Positions 1 through 7,476 of a stretch of DNA of 36,379 bases are shown here, piece after piece (position 1 is the stretch's first letter; the number at the start of each line of letters is the position of its first letter). Source of the stretch: Anaerolineales bacterium (GTDB lineage Bacteria > Chloroflexota > Anaerolineae > Anaerolineales > Villigracilaceae); contig JAHDWC010000016.1 of NCBI GenBank assembly GCA_023382575.1, positions 1 through 36,379 on the forward strand. The letters run 5' to 3'. The translations under genes were made by a program, and so were the position numbers. The notes beneath the pieces were generated by a model. The model was not told the origin of the DNA and made no database searches. It was given only the letters and a program-made list of their open reading frames with translations.

Positions 1-21
1 AATTCGACAGTGTCTTTTTGT

Positions 22-690
22 TTATTCTTTTACTTCGCTTTCCCTGCTGACAATCCCTTGCTGCCAGGCATAGACGGCGGCTTGGGTGCGGTCTGCCAGG
101 TGCAACTTGCTGAGAATATTACTCACGTGTCCCTTGACTGTATTCTCGCTGATGACCAACTTCTCCGCGATCTGGCTGTTGGTGAGACCGTTGGCGATGA
201 GTTTGAGCACATCTGTCTCGCGGTCGGTCAACTCGGTGAAGAGGGGCTGTTCGCTTCCTTCTCCGCGGATATTTTGCAGCACGCGCGAAGCGACGCGTGG
301 ATGCAAAGTCACCTCGCCTTGCACGGCGCGGTGCAGGACATCCACCAGCTTATCCATTTTCATATCCTTGAGAATGTAGGAGATCGCGCCCGCTTTCAAC
401 GCAGGGAAGATGTGTACATCTTCATGATAGGACGTCAATACCACGACTTTGGTGCGCGGGCTGATCTGACGGATACGGCGCGTGGTTTCGATGCCGTCCA
501 TGCCGGGCATCATCAAGTCGAGCAGCACAATGTCTGGGATCATTTCGCCGACCAAACTCAACGCCTCTTCGCCTGAAGAGGCTTCGCCCACAACATGGAA
601 ATCAGAGATCTTCTCAAGATAGGAACGAATCCCATTTCGGACTACTTCGTGGTCGTCCACGATCAATATACTTGTGCGATGGTGTTTCAT
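22..690 (-). CDS. NarL/LuxR-family response regulator
   Basis: A 222-residue cytoplasmic DNA-binding response regulator. Residues 1-125 form a receiver domain with the acidic pair D12/D13, the phospho-acceptor D58 in the LLDLMMPG strand, the switch T in VVLTSY, and K109 in the ILKD motif. Residues about 150-215 are a LuxR/GerE helix-turn-helix (LTDRETDVLKLIANGLTNSQIAEKL, here split as LTDRETDVLKLI and NSQIAEKL, then SENTVKGHVSNI). Its ATG lies 4 bases after the stop of the kinase fragment, and its AGGAG ribosome site sits in the kinase 3' end, so the pair is probably translationally coupled. It should be phosphorylated by the HisKA_3-type kinase encoded just upstream. Its targets cannot be read from the sequence; the divergent peptide importer at 4594-12784 is a reasonable candidate but unproven. 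Confidence 0.95.
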   Translation of the reverse strand: MKHHRTSILIVDDHEVVRNGIRSYLEKISDFHVVGEASSGEEALSLVGEMIPDIVLLDLMMPGMDGIETTRRIRQISPRTKVVVLTSYHEDVHIFPALKAGAISYILKDMKMDKLVDVLHRAVQGEVTLHPRVASRVLQNIRGEGSEQPLFTELTDRETDVLKLIANGLTNSQIAEKLVISENTVKGHVSNILSKLHLADRTQAAVYAWQQGIVSRESEVKE

Positions 691-694
691 AATT

Positions 695-1306
695 TCAATC
701 TCCTGCGCCGTTGCGGGTGGGAATTTGAATGATCAAACGAGTTCCCTGTCCCGGCGCGCTTTGAACTTGAAGTGTACCGCGAATACTGCTGATGCGTTCC
801 CGCATCGAACGGAAGCCCATGCCTTTTGCTTTCTGCTGCATGTCAAACCCGCAGCCGTCGTCCGCGATCATGACCTGTAAGACTTCATGATTATATACCA
901 GAGAGATATCGGCTCGCTTTGCCTTGCTATGCCGGGCGATGTTGGCGAGCGCCTCTTGAATCACGCGGTAGACGGCCTGCTCTGTCTCGAGCGGAAGGTC
1001 GCGTCCGTTTTGAATGTTCAAATTGACGACCGCATCATTGCGATGTTCCCACTCGAAGACATATTCCCGCAGAGTGGTTTGCAATCCTTTTTCCTGCAAG
1101 GCAATGGGATAGATTTCCTGAATGAGGAAACTTAATTCCTGGATAACTTCATAGATTAAGGTCTCCGCTTCGCTCAGATGCGGAGAGAGTTCCTGGGGAA
1201 GGTTGCGACTCATCCCGTTGACGGTTCCCAGTTGCGCAAGAGCAGCGAAGGCTTTCTGTTTGGCGCTGTCGTGCAGGTCTCGTGCGAGGCGGTTGCGTTC
1301 TTCCAT
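695..1306 (-). CDS. Sensor kinase catalytic part (HisKA_3 + HATPase), frameshifted from the upstream sensor ORF
   Basis: This 203-residue frame holds the transmitter module of a NarX/DegS-type histidine kinase. The dimerisation/phospho-acceptor box is ERNRLARDLHDSAKQ, with the His in DLHD as the phosphorylation site. The ATPase follows, with an N box at EALANIARHSKA, a G1 box at DDGCGF and a G2 box at GMGFRSMRERI. The frame stays open upstream of its first ATG: reading back from 1306 to 1339 gives ELFEQTKDLAV, the usual connector between a GAF domain and this box. The sensor ORF (1210-4428) runs into the same DNA in another frame. One base missing near 1340 would join the two into a single kinase of about 1,240 residues. 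Either this is a real mutation, with the kinase domain expressed separately from ATG 1306, or it is a sequencing/assembly error. The domain assignment is firm; the gene boundary is not. Confidence 0.85.
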   Translation of the reverse strand: MEERNRLARDLHDSAKQKAFAALAQLGTVNGMSRNLPQELSPHLSEAETLIYEVIQELSFLIQEIYPIALQEKGLQTTLREYVFEWEHRNDAVVNLNIQNGRDLPLETEQAVYRVIQEALANIARHSKAKRADISLVYNHEVLQVMIADDGCGFDMQQKAKGMGFRSMRERISSIRGTLQVQSAPGQGTRLIIQIPTRNGAGD

Positions 1307-4300
1307 GACCGCCAGATCTTTGGTCTGCTCGAAAAGCTCGCAATGGACAGGGCCGCACGATTGACCAATGCTGTAAATAAACGCGCGGAGTCTTTGGTCA
1401 ATGCGTTGGGACGGGTGTACGCCACGTGGAAGATGGCGACAACCTTGCCGTCTACCACGATGGGGAAGTGGGCAAAGGACTGGATGCCTTCGTTCTGGAT
1501 GGCAGCTTTGATGTCGGCGCGCAGAGAGCTTCGGGTCAGGTCTGAGGCGATGACGGCGGTGCCGGTCTGGATGGCGATGCCGATCATGCCCTCATCCTGG
1601 TTGAAGTTCAAGACAGCCAATGTCTCAGGTTTGAAGCCGCAGCTGATGCGCGGTGTGACCTTTTGTCTTTCTCCGTTCCATGCAAAGACGAGGCTGCGGT
1701 CTGCTTTCAAGGTGGAGACGGAGACGTCTACGAGGGTTTGGAAGATTTGATTTAGCGTGACGCTGCGCAGGATCTTTTCATCTGCCTGATACAAGGCTTC
1801 GATCTCGCCGGTTCGTTTCTCAAGGTCGGCTGTGCGCATTCGGACCAGACGTTCCAGAATGCGATTTTGATTCTCGATGCTTTTTACCCGCCAACGTAAG
1901 CCGCCTGCCACCACGCCGCCGATGGCAACTAGAAGCAGGCTGAGGAACCACCATGTCTCCCAGAACGGTGGCACGACAATGACTTGAAGCGTGACGTCTT
2001 TCTCGCTCCAGACGCCATCACTGTTCGAGCCGCGTAAGTGCAGGGTGTACGTTCCGCCGGAGAGGTTGGTGTAACGCCCATTGCGCTTGTTGCCGACTTC
2101 GATCCAATCTGTGTCAAAGCCTTCCAACATGTAGGCATATTGGTTTTTGTTGGGCTGTTCATAAGCGAACGAGGTGAACTCAAATTCAAATGAATCTTGC
2201 GGCCAGGTGAGGGTGATGGTGTCTAAATATTCGGTTGTTTGCTCGCCCGCCAATTGGACGCCATCGAGCGTTAGCGATGTCAACGCGACCTTGGGTGTGT
2301 AGGGATTGTCTGTGATCTCTTGTGGGGCAAAGATGTTCAGTCCATTAATGCCGCCAAAATACATCGTCCCATTGCTGTCTTTGCCATAGGCATTCTGGTT
2401 AAATTCATTGCTTTGCAAACCGTCGCTGGCGGTGAAGCGGCGGAAGGTTTGGGTGACAGGGTCGAACCGCGAAAGCCCGAAGTTGGTGCTCATCCACAGT
2501 TTTCCCGAATGGTCTTCGAGGATTCCGTAAACCACATTATTCGACAGCCCCTCATGTTCTGTGAAATGGGTGAAGGTATTGTCTTCAGGGTTGAAACGAC
2601 TAAAGCCGCCGCCATGTGTTCCGATCCAGATTGTGCCTTTGGTATCTTCGTAGATGCACATGATGATGCCATTGCTGATCGTGGACATATCGGTGGGGTC
2701 GTGACGGAAGATGGTCACCTCACCGGTTTCTCCGTCAATGCGCAGCACGCCGTCATCGTAGGTGCCGAGCCATAGATTTTGGTCTTTGTCTTCGTGGATC
2801 GTGTTGACACGAACCTTGCTGAAATAACCAGGTTCCACACCCTCGGGCTGGTATTCGCTAAACTCACGAGTGTCGCGGTCGAATAGCATCAGTCCGCGAT
2901 TGGAGCCGACCCAAAAATTTTCTTTAGAGTCTTCGTAGATGGAAGTGACGATGAAACGCGGCGAGTCGTTGAGGTTGGTATCTTCAGGTTTGAAATGGGA
3001 GAATGTATTCGTGCCGCGATTGTAGCGATCTAAGGCGGAGCCTGTGCCGACCCACAATATGCCGCGGCTGTCGCTGAATAACGCGCCGATGCTGTTATGG
3101 CTGATGGTGGTCGGGTCGCTTGGGTCATGGATGAAGCGAGTGAATTTTTCCAGCCGCGGGTTGAAGAGATTTAATCCATTATCGAACGTGCCGATCCAGA
3201 TCTGATTGGCGGAATCTGCCAGAATGGCAAATATGAAATTACTGCTTAGGCTGGTTGGGTCATCGGGGTTGTGACGGAAATAGGCGTAGCGGTCTTGTTG
3301 GCGGTTGTATTTGTTTAATCCGCCGCCATAGGTTCCGATCCATAAGACGCCGCTGGCGTCTTCGTAGATGGTGTAGACCTCGTTATTGCTCAGGCTGTTG
3401 GGTACATTAGGCTGATACTGGTGGTGGATAAAGCCGTTCTCGCGCGGATCGTAGCGGTCCAAACCCATGTTGGTGCCAACCCATAATGCTCCCGAACGGT
3501 CAGTGTAAAGGGAGTAAACCGTATTTCCGGCCAGGCTGTTGGGAACATCCCTTGAGTTCTTGAAGCGAATGAAGTTATTTTCTTCGGGGTCGTATTGGTT
3601 TAATCCGTTTGCGGTTCCGATCCAAACTCTGCCTGCCCGATCTTCCATAATCGACATGACATGGTTATGACTCAGACTTTTGGAGTTGTAGCCATTATTC
3701 TTGAAGGATTTGAATGTGTCTGTCTTGCTGTCGTAATAGCTTACGCCCGCATCGATAGTCCCGATCCATAGTCTGCTGTTGGAATCTTTGAAGAGGGTTG
3801 TGATCGACGAGCTGGGTGGGGCGATGGTGCTGTCATTGGAGGGGTAATGCCTGAAGGTATCTGTCTCAAAGTCGAGGAAATCGAGTCCGTTGTGGGTGCC
3901 GACCCACAAGCCGCCTTCGTCCAACCAGAGAGTGTTGACATAATTGCTGGCAATCGTCTGATTGTTGTTTTTGTCGTGTTGGTAATGTGTGAATTTCCCA
4001 GTACTGGGATCGTAGCGATTCAGTCCGCCCAGGCGGGTGGCGATCCATAAGCGACCTTGTGCGTCTTCCAAAAGATCATTGATGGAACGGTCGCTCAAAC
4101 TGTCGGGGTTGTTAGTGTCAGGTTTGAAGACCTTGAAGCTGTATCCGTCGTAACGATTAAGTCCATCATCTGTGCCGACCCAAAGGAATCCTTTGCGATC
4201 CTGCAGGATGGCACTGACCACACTTTGCGATAAGCCTTCTTCCAAACTAAGTTGTTCGAAGCGGATGTTCTTACCGTAGGGGATGAAGACATCCTTTTGT

Positions 4301-4428
4301 GGGGGGGCAGGCGTCGGGTTGTGAGAGGCGCTGGGCGACGCTTCCGCCTCAGGTGTGACGGATGCGGGTCCGCACGAGGCGAGCACGAGGGTTAGAAGGA
4401 TCATCCAGCAGATCAGAATCTTGCGCAT
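1210..4428 (-). CDS. Two-propeller sensor (Reg_prop, Y_Y_Y, TM, GAF) of a split histidine kinase
   Basis: A 1,072-residue sensor part of a two-component kinase. The chosen start, ATG 4428, gives a lipoprotein-like signal (MRKILICWMILLTLVLASC, Cys19 in a LASC lipobox); the earlier in-frame ATG at 4488 would only add a basic extension. Residues about 68-715 hold some fourteen two-component-regulator-propeller repeats of the type EDxxGxLWIGTxxGLNRYD, enough for two seven-bladed propellers. A Y_Y_Y domain follows (to about 820), then one membrane span starting at WWFLSLLLV (about 826-847), a coiled linker and a GAF domain (about 880-1025). The last 43 residues are out-of-frame: the true continuation is the HisKA_3 frame at 695-1339. 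A TATAAT box lies 8 bases before ATG 4428 with no ribosome site, so a leaderless transcript is possible. In characterised homologues this architecture senses extracytoplasmic sugars or glycans; the ligand here is unknown. Confidence 0.85.
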   Translation of the reverse strand: MRKILICWMILLTLVLASCGPASVTPEAEASPSASHNPTPAPPQKDVFIPYGKNIRFEQLSLEEGLSQSVVSAILQDRKGFLWVGTDDGLNRYDGYSFKVFKPDTNNPDSLSDRSINDLLEDAQGRLWIATRLGGLNRYDPSTGKFTHYQHDKNNNQTIASNYVNTLWLDEGGLWVGTHNGLDFLDFETDTFRHYPSNDSTIAPPSSSITTLFKDSNSRLWIGTIDAGVSYYDSKTDTFKSFKNNGYNSKSLSHNHVMSIMEDRAGRVWIGTANGLNQYDPEENNFIRFKNSRDVPNSLAGNTVYSLYTDRSGALWVGTNMGLDRYDPRENGFIHHQYQPNVPNSLSNNEVYTIYEDASGVLWIGTYGGGLNKYNRQQDRYAYFRHNPDDPTSLSSNFIFAILADSANQIWIGTFDNGLNLFNPRLEKFTRFIHDPSDPTTISHNSIGALFSDSRGILWVGTGSALDRYNRGTNTFSHFKPEDTNLNDSPRFIVTSIYEDSKENFWVGSNRGLMLFDRDTREFSEYQPEGVEPGYFSKVRVNTIHEDKDQNLWLGTYDDGVLRIDGETGEVTIFRHDPTDMSTISNGIIMCIYEDTKGTIWIGTHGGGFSRFNPEDNTFTHFTEHEGLSNNVVYGILEDHSGKLWMSTNFGLSRFDPVTQTFRRFTASDGLQSNEFNQNAYGKDSNGTMYFGGINGLNIFAPQEITDNPYTPKVALTSLTLDGVQLAGEQTTEYLDTITLTWPQDSFEFEFTSFAYEQPNKNQYAYMLEGFDTDWIEVGNKRNGRYTNLSGGTYTLHLRGSNSDGVWSEKDVTLQVIVVPPFWETWWFLSLLLVAIGGVVAGGLRWRVKSIENQNRILERLVRMRTADLEKRTGEIEALYQADEKILRSVTLNQIFQTLVDVSVSTLKADRSLVFAWNGERQKVTPRISCGFKPETLAVLNFNQDEGMIGIAIQTGTAVIASDLTRSSLRADIKAAIQNEGIQSFAHFPIVVDGKVVAIFHVAYTRPNALTKDSARLFTALVNRAALSIASFSSRPKIWRSWKNATASHETCTTAPNRKPSLLLRNWEPSTG

Positions 4429-4593
4429 ATAGGTCAGTATTATAAGCAATTTGCTCTTATTACGCCTTCTGGGGGACGGTGAATACACCCTACTGCGGTA
4501 TGGTTTTTACTCTATTTTCCGATTGTTTTTTAATGTGAGAGATGTTAATCGTTAACCATTCGGTTGAGGGGGGGAATCCAATGTTCAGGACGC

Positions 4594-4622
4594 ATGACAT
4601 TTTAGTCAGGACTACGTATGAT
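4594..4622 (+). promoter_or_regulatory. Sigma70-type promoter of the peptide importer operon
   Basis: ATGACA (4594-4599) and TATGAT (4617-4622) are each one base from consensus and are separated by exactly 17 bases. Transcription would start near 4629, giving a leader of about 185 bases before ATG 4813. The 384-base gap 4429-4812 between the divergent sensor kinase and the importer holds this promoter, the leader hairpin at 4681-4715, an isolated strong ribosome-site-like AAGGAGGTG around 4740, and no convincing gene. Confidence 0.6.
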
Positions 4623-4680
4623 TTGAAGGCATGCGGAAAAAAATCTCCTCCAAGAAGATAACAGGCCGCATTCATGCATG

Positions 4681-4715
4681 AGGCGGAGCCCAGTATACGG
4701 ACTGGTCTTCCGCCT
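4681..4715 (+). promoter_or_regulatory. Leader hairpin upstream of the binding-protein gene
   Basis: AGGCGGA (4681-4687) pairs with TCCGCCT (4709-4715), and inside it CCAGT (4690-4694) pairs with ACTGG (4701-4705) around a six-base loop. This makes a 12-bp two-part stem in the predicted 5' leader. There is no U-run, so it is not a simple terminator. It may stabilise or regulate the messenger. It matches no riboswitch class I recognise. Confidence 0.4.
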
Positions 4716-4812
4716 TCTGCTTCCTGCTCATGTCGTTACAAGGAGGTGTCCGATATCGCAATTTCGAGCAAGTGTTTTGGTTTTACTCAAGACTAAATTA
4801 GGAGAAAAGAGA

Positions 4813-7398
4813 ATGAAACTAAAAAATCTATATGCTCTCTTGAGTGTGCTGGTCATTCTAAGCATGGCTCTCGCTGCCTGTGCGCCTGCGGCAACTGAGG
4901 CTCCTGCTACAACAGATGAACCCGCCATGACAGAGGAACCTGCCATGACAGAAGAGACTCCGGCGGAAACCGAAGAGGCTCCTGCTACTGAACGTCATGG
5001 TGGTTGGCTGGATGAGATCGTCTTTTCTGTGGTCTCGTCTGATTCTGCTATTTCTCAGTTACAGGCTGGCGCGATTGATTTCTATGCTTCCAACCTGTCT
5101 TCCGATCGATTGCAGGAAATCAAGGATGCCGATTTGGGCTATACCCAGTCATATGGTGGTAACTACGGCATCAGTTTGAATCCGGCCGTGTTCGAGGATA
5201 CGAATGTTTTGAATCCGTTCTCGAACCGCAAGATCCGCGAAGCGATGAACTGGCTGATCGACCGTAACTACATCAACCAGGAAATCTACGGCGGCGGCTC
5301 CCTGCCGAAGCTGTTGGGCATCACCACCCAGTTAGTGGAATACACCAACCTGATCGAAACCGCCCGCGCGCTCGAAACCAAATACGCCTACAACCTCGAT
5401 AAGGCTCAGGAAGTTATCACAGCCGAGATGGAAGGCATGGGCGCGACCCTTGGTGACGATGGCAAGTGGCAGTACAACGGTTCACTCGTGACCTTGATCT
5501 TCCTCATCCGCTCTGACGGCGATGGCACCCGCCAGCCGATGGGCGATTACGTTTCCAATCAGTTGGAGACGATTGGCTTTACCGTAGATCGCCAGTATAA
5601 GACTTCCTCTGAAGCCTTCCCGATCTGGATCGGTACGGACGCCAAGGCAGGACAGTGGCACATGTATACCGCTGGTTATCTGCCTTCCGGTCTGACCCGC
5701 GATGAGCGTGGACAGATCCAACAGTACTACCTCAACACCAGCGTTCAGGCTGGCGAACCGTTCATCTCCAATGTCTCTGATCCTGAATTGCAGAAACTCG
5801 GCGATGATCTGGCCCAGGGTAACTTTAGCTCCAAAGAAGAACGCGATGCCATGATGGCGCGCGCGCTCGAACTCACCCTTGAAGATTCGCTCTTCGTGTG
5901 GGTTGTGGACCAGTTGGTGTACGCTCCGTATAACAACAACGTCACTGTCACGTACGATCTTGCCGCTGGTTACGAAGCCGCGTTCATGGGCAACTACAAC
6001 CTGCGCTTTGTGGGACAAGAGGGCGGCACCATGCGCGTTGGTACCAATGACCTCTTCACCCAACCGTGGAATACCCTTGCCGGTTCCAACTGGGTTTGGG
6101 ACTCCAACATCATGCGTGCGACCAGCATGGGCGCTGCCGGTATCAGTGGCAGCCAGGGCTTGATGGGCGATCCGTACACGGGTCTCGCCTGGCCCCAGCG
6201 CATTGAAAGCGCTTCGCTCGAATACAAAGCGGGTCTGCCGATTACCACCAACCTGGACTGGCTGTCAGTGACCGAAGTGGATGAAATTCCGGTTCCTGAA
6301 GATGCGTGGGTTGACTGGGATGCCACCACCCAGACCTTCATCACCATTGGTGAGAAGTTCCCCGATGGCACAACTGCCAATACCAAGAGCACGATTGTCT
6401 ATCCTGCTGACCTGTTCGAAACCGTCAAGTGGCACGATGGCAGCCCCGTCTCTGTGGCTGACTTTGTGATGGCGTTTGCCATTCTGTTCGACCGTGCCAA
6501 GCCCGAAAGCGCCGTCTATGACGAAGCTGCTGCCCCGTCGGTTGATGCGTTCCTGCCTTCCTTCAAGGGCTGGCGCATTACCTCCACCGATCCGCTGACC
6601 ATCGAATACTACTCTGACTCCTACAATGCGGATGCCGAATTGAACGTGCTGCCGCTGTGGCCTGCTTCTCCCACCGGACTCTCCGGTGAAAATAGCTGGC
6701 CTGTGTTGGCCGTGTCCAACCTGGCTGAAGCTGCTGGTGAAATTGCCTACTCTGCCGACAAGGCGGATGTGGAGCAGATCGAGCAGATGAGTTGGGTGGG
6801 TGGCCCGAGCCTCGAAGTCCTGAAGAAGTACCTCGATCAGGCCAAGGCTGATGGTTATGTTCCGTACGAAGCCACGTTGAGCCAGTTCCTCACGCCGGAA
6901 GAAATTGCCCTGCGCTATGAGAACCTCGACAAGTGGTATGCCGATCACGGTCACTTCTGGATTGGAACTGGTCCGTACTATCTGGATCAGGTCTTCACCA
7001 CTGAGAAGTCTCTCGTGCTCAAGAACTTTGCCGACTTCCCCGATCTCGCGGACCGCTGGTCTTCCTTCAGTGATCCGAAGCGCGCCACCGTCGTCCTGGA
7101 TGGTCCCGGACAGGTTGCTGCGGGCGAAGAAGCCATCTTCGATGTGATCGTCAACTTCAAGGATGAGCCCTACGCCAACGAGGATATCAAGCAGGCCAAG
7201 TACATCCTGTATGACACCACTGGAGCGGTCGTTGCCGTCGGTGATGCCGAAGCCGTGGGTGAAGGTCAATATCAGGTCACGCTGGATGCAGAAACCACCT
7301 CAAAGCTGGAATCTGGTTCGGCGAAACTGGAAGTGGCCATCGTCCCGATCCCTGTGGCGATCCCTGCCTTTACATCCTTCGACTTCATCGTTCAGTAA
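4813..7398 (+). CDS. Peptide-type ABC transporter substrate-binding lipoprotein, circularly permuted, with C-terminal Ig-like domain
   Basis: An 861-residue extracytoplasmic binding lipoprotein of the SBP_bac_5 (DppA/OppA) family. ATG 4813 follows AGGAG by 8 bases; the longer frame from 4678 lacks a signal peptide at its start. The signal ends at an LAAC lipobox (Cys23), followed by a Thr/Glu/Pro/Ala linker to about residue 61. The order of family motifs is inverted. Residues about 62-402 resemble the C-terminal part of DppA (WLDEIVFSV, NRKIREAMNWLIDRNYINQ, the helix before SLFVWVVDQLVYAPYN). Residues about 403-755 resemble its N-terminal part (GTMRVGT, KWHDGSPVSVADFV near 539, GTGPYYL near 718). 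A beta-rich Ig-like tail covers about 758-861 (ATVVLDGPGQVAAGEEAIFD and onward). This looks like a natural circular permutation. It is the first gene of the importer operon; the substrate is unknown but presumably peptide-like. Confidence 0.92.
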   Translation: MKLKNLYALLSVLVILSMALAACAPAATEAPATTDEPAMTEEPAMTEETPAETEEAPATERHGGWLDEIVFSVVSSDSAISQLQAGAIDFYASNLSSDRLQEIKDADLGYTQSYGGNYGISLNPAVFEDTNVLNPFSNRKIREAMNWLIDRNYINQEIYGGGSLPKLLGITTQLVEYTNLIETARALETKYAYNLDKAQEVITAEMEGMGATLGDDGKWQYNGSLVTLIFLIRSDGDGTRQPMGDYVSNQLETIGFTVDRQYKTSSEAFPIWIGTDAKAGQWHMYTAGYLPSGLTRDERGQIQQYYLNTSVQAGEPFISNVSDPELQKLGDDLAQGNFSSKEERDAMMARALELTLEDSLFVWVVDQLVYAPYNNNVTVTYDLAAGYEAAFMGNYNLRFVGQEGGTMRVGTNDLFTQPWNTLAGSNWVWDSNIMRATSMGAAGISGSQGLMGDPYTGLAWPQRIESASLEYKAGLPITTNLDWLSVTEVDEIPVPEDAWVDWDATTQTFITIGEKFPDGTTANTKSTIVYPADLFETVKWHDGSPVSVADFVMAFAILFDRAKPESAVYDEAAAPSVDAFLPSFKGWRITSTDPLTIEYYSDSYNADAELNVLPLWPASPTGLSGENSWPVLAVSNLAEAAGEIAYSADKADVEQIEQMSWVGGPSLEVLKKYLDQAKADGYVPYEATLSQFLTPEEIALRYENLDKWYADHGHFWIGTGPYYLDQVFTTEKSLVLKNFADFPDLADRWSSFSDPKRATVVLDGPGQVAAGEEAIFDVIVNFKDEPYANEDIKQAKYILYDTTGAVVAVGDAEAVGEGQYQVTLDAETTSKLESGSAKLEVAIVPIPVAIPAFTSFDFIVQ

Positions 7399-7422
7399 TT
7401 CGTTCGTTTAGCAGTTTCAAGA

Positions 7423-7454
7423 CTCAGGGCGAGGTAGCCAATCCTCGCCCTGAG
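7423..7454 (+). promoter_or_regulatory. Intercistronic hairpin after the binding-protein gene
   Basis: CTCAGGGCGAGG (7423-7434) is perfectly complementary to CCTCGCCCTGAG (7443-7454) with an 8-base loop, forming a 12-bp stem. No T-run follows. It sits 24 bases after the binding-protein stop and before the permease start. Such hairpins in importer operons usually protect the upstream messenger or partly stop transcription, so that more binding protein than permease is made. That role is inferred here. Confidence 0.7.
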
Positions 7455-7476
7455 AACATTCGATTGTGAGGTCCTC

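Noticed and set aside
1210-1340. Programmed -1 frameshift in the sensor kinase
   Set aside because: No convincing slippery heptamer is in phase around GAGCTTTTCGAG and no stimulatory hairpin is evident; a mutation or sequencing error is simpler.
4490-4675. Minus-strand 61-residue ORF in the kinase/importer gap
   Set aside because: It overlaps the strong promoter at 4594-4622, lacks a good ribosome site, and has no recognisable domain or protein-like composition.
4730-4801. 23-codon leader ORF whose stop overlaps the ribosome site of the binding-protein gene
   Set aside because: The stop position is suggestive of coupling, but there is no ribosome site before its ATG and no run of regulatory codons, so it is not called.
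6265-7269. 334-residue minus-strand ORF
   Set aside because: It is antisense to the binding-protein gene and carries no domain; it arises from the codon bias of the real gene.
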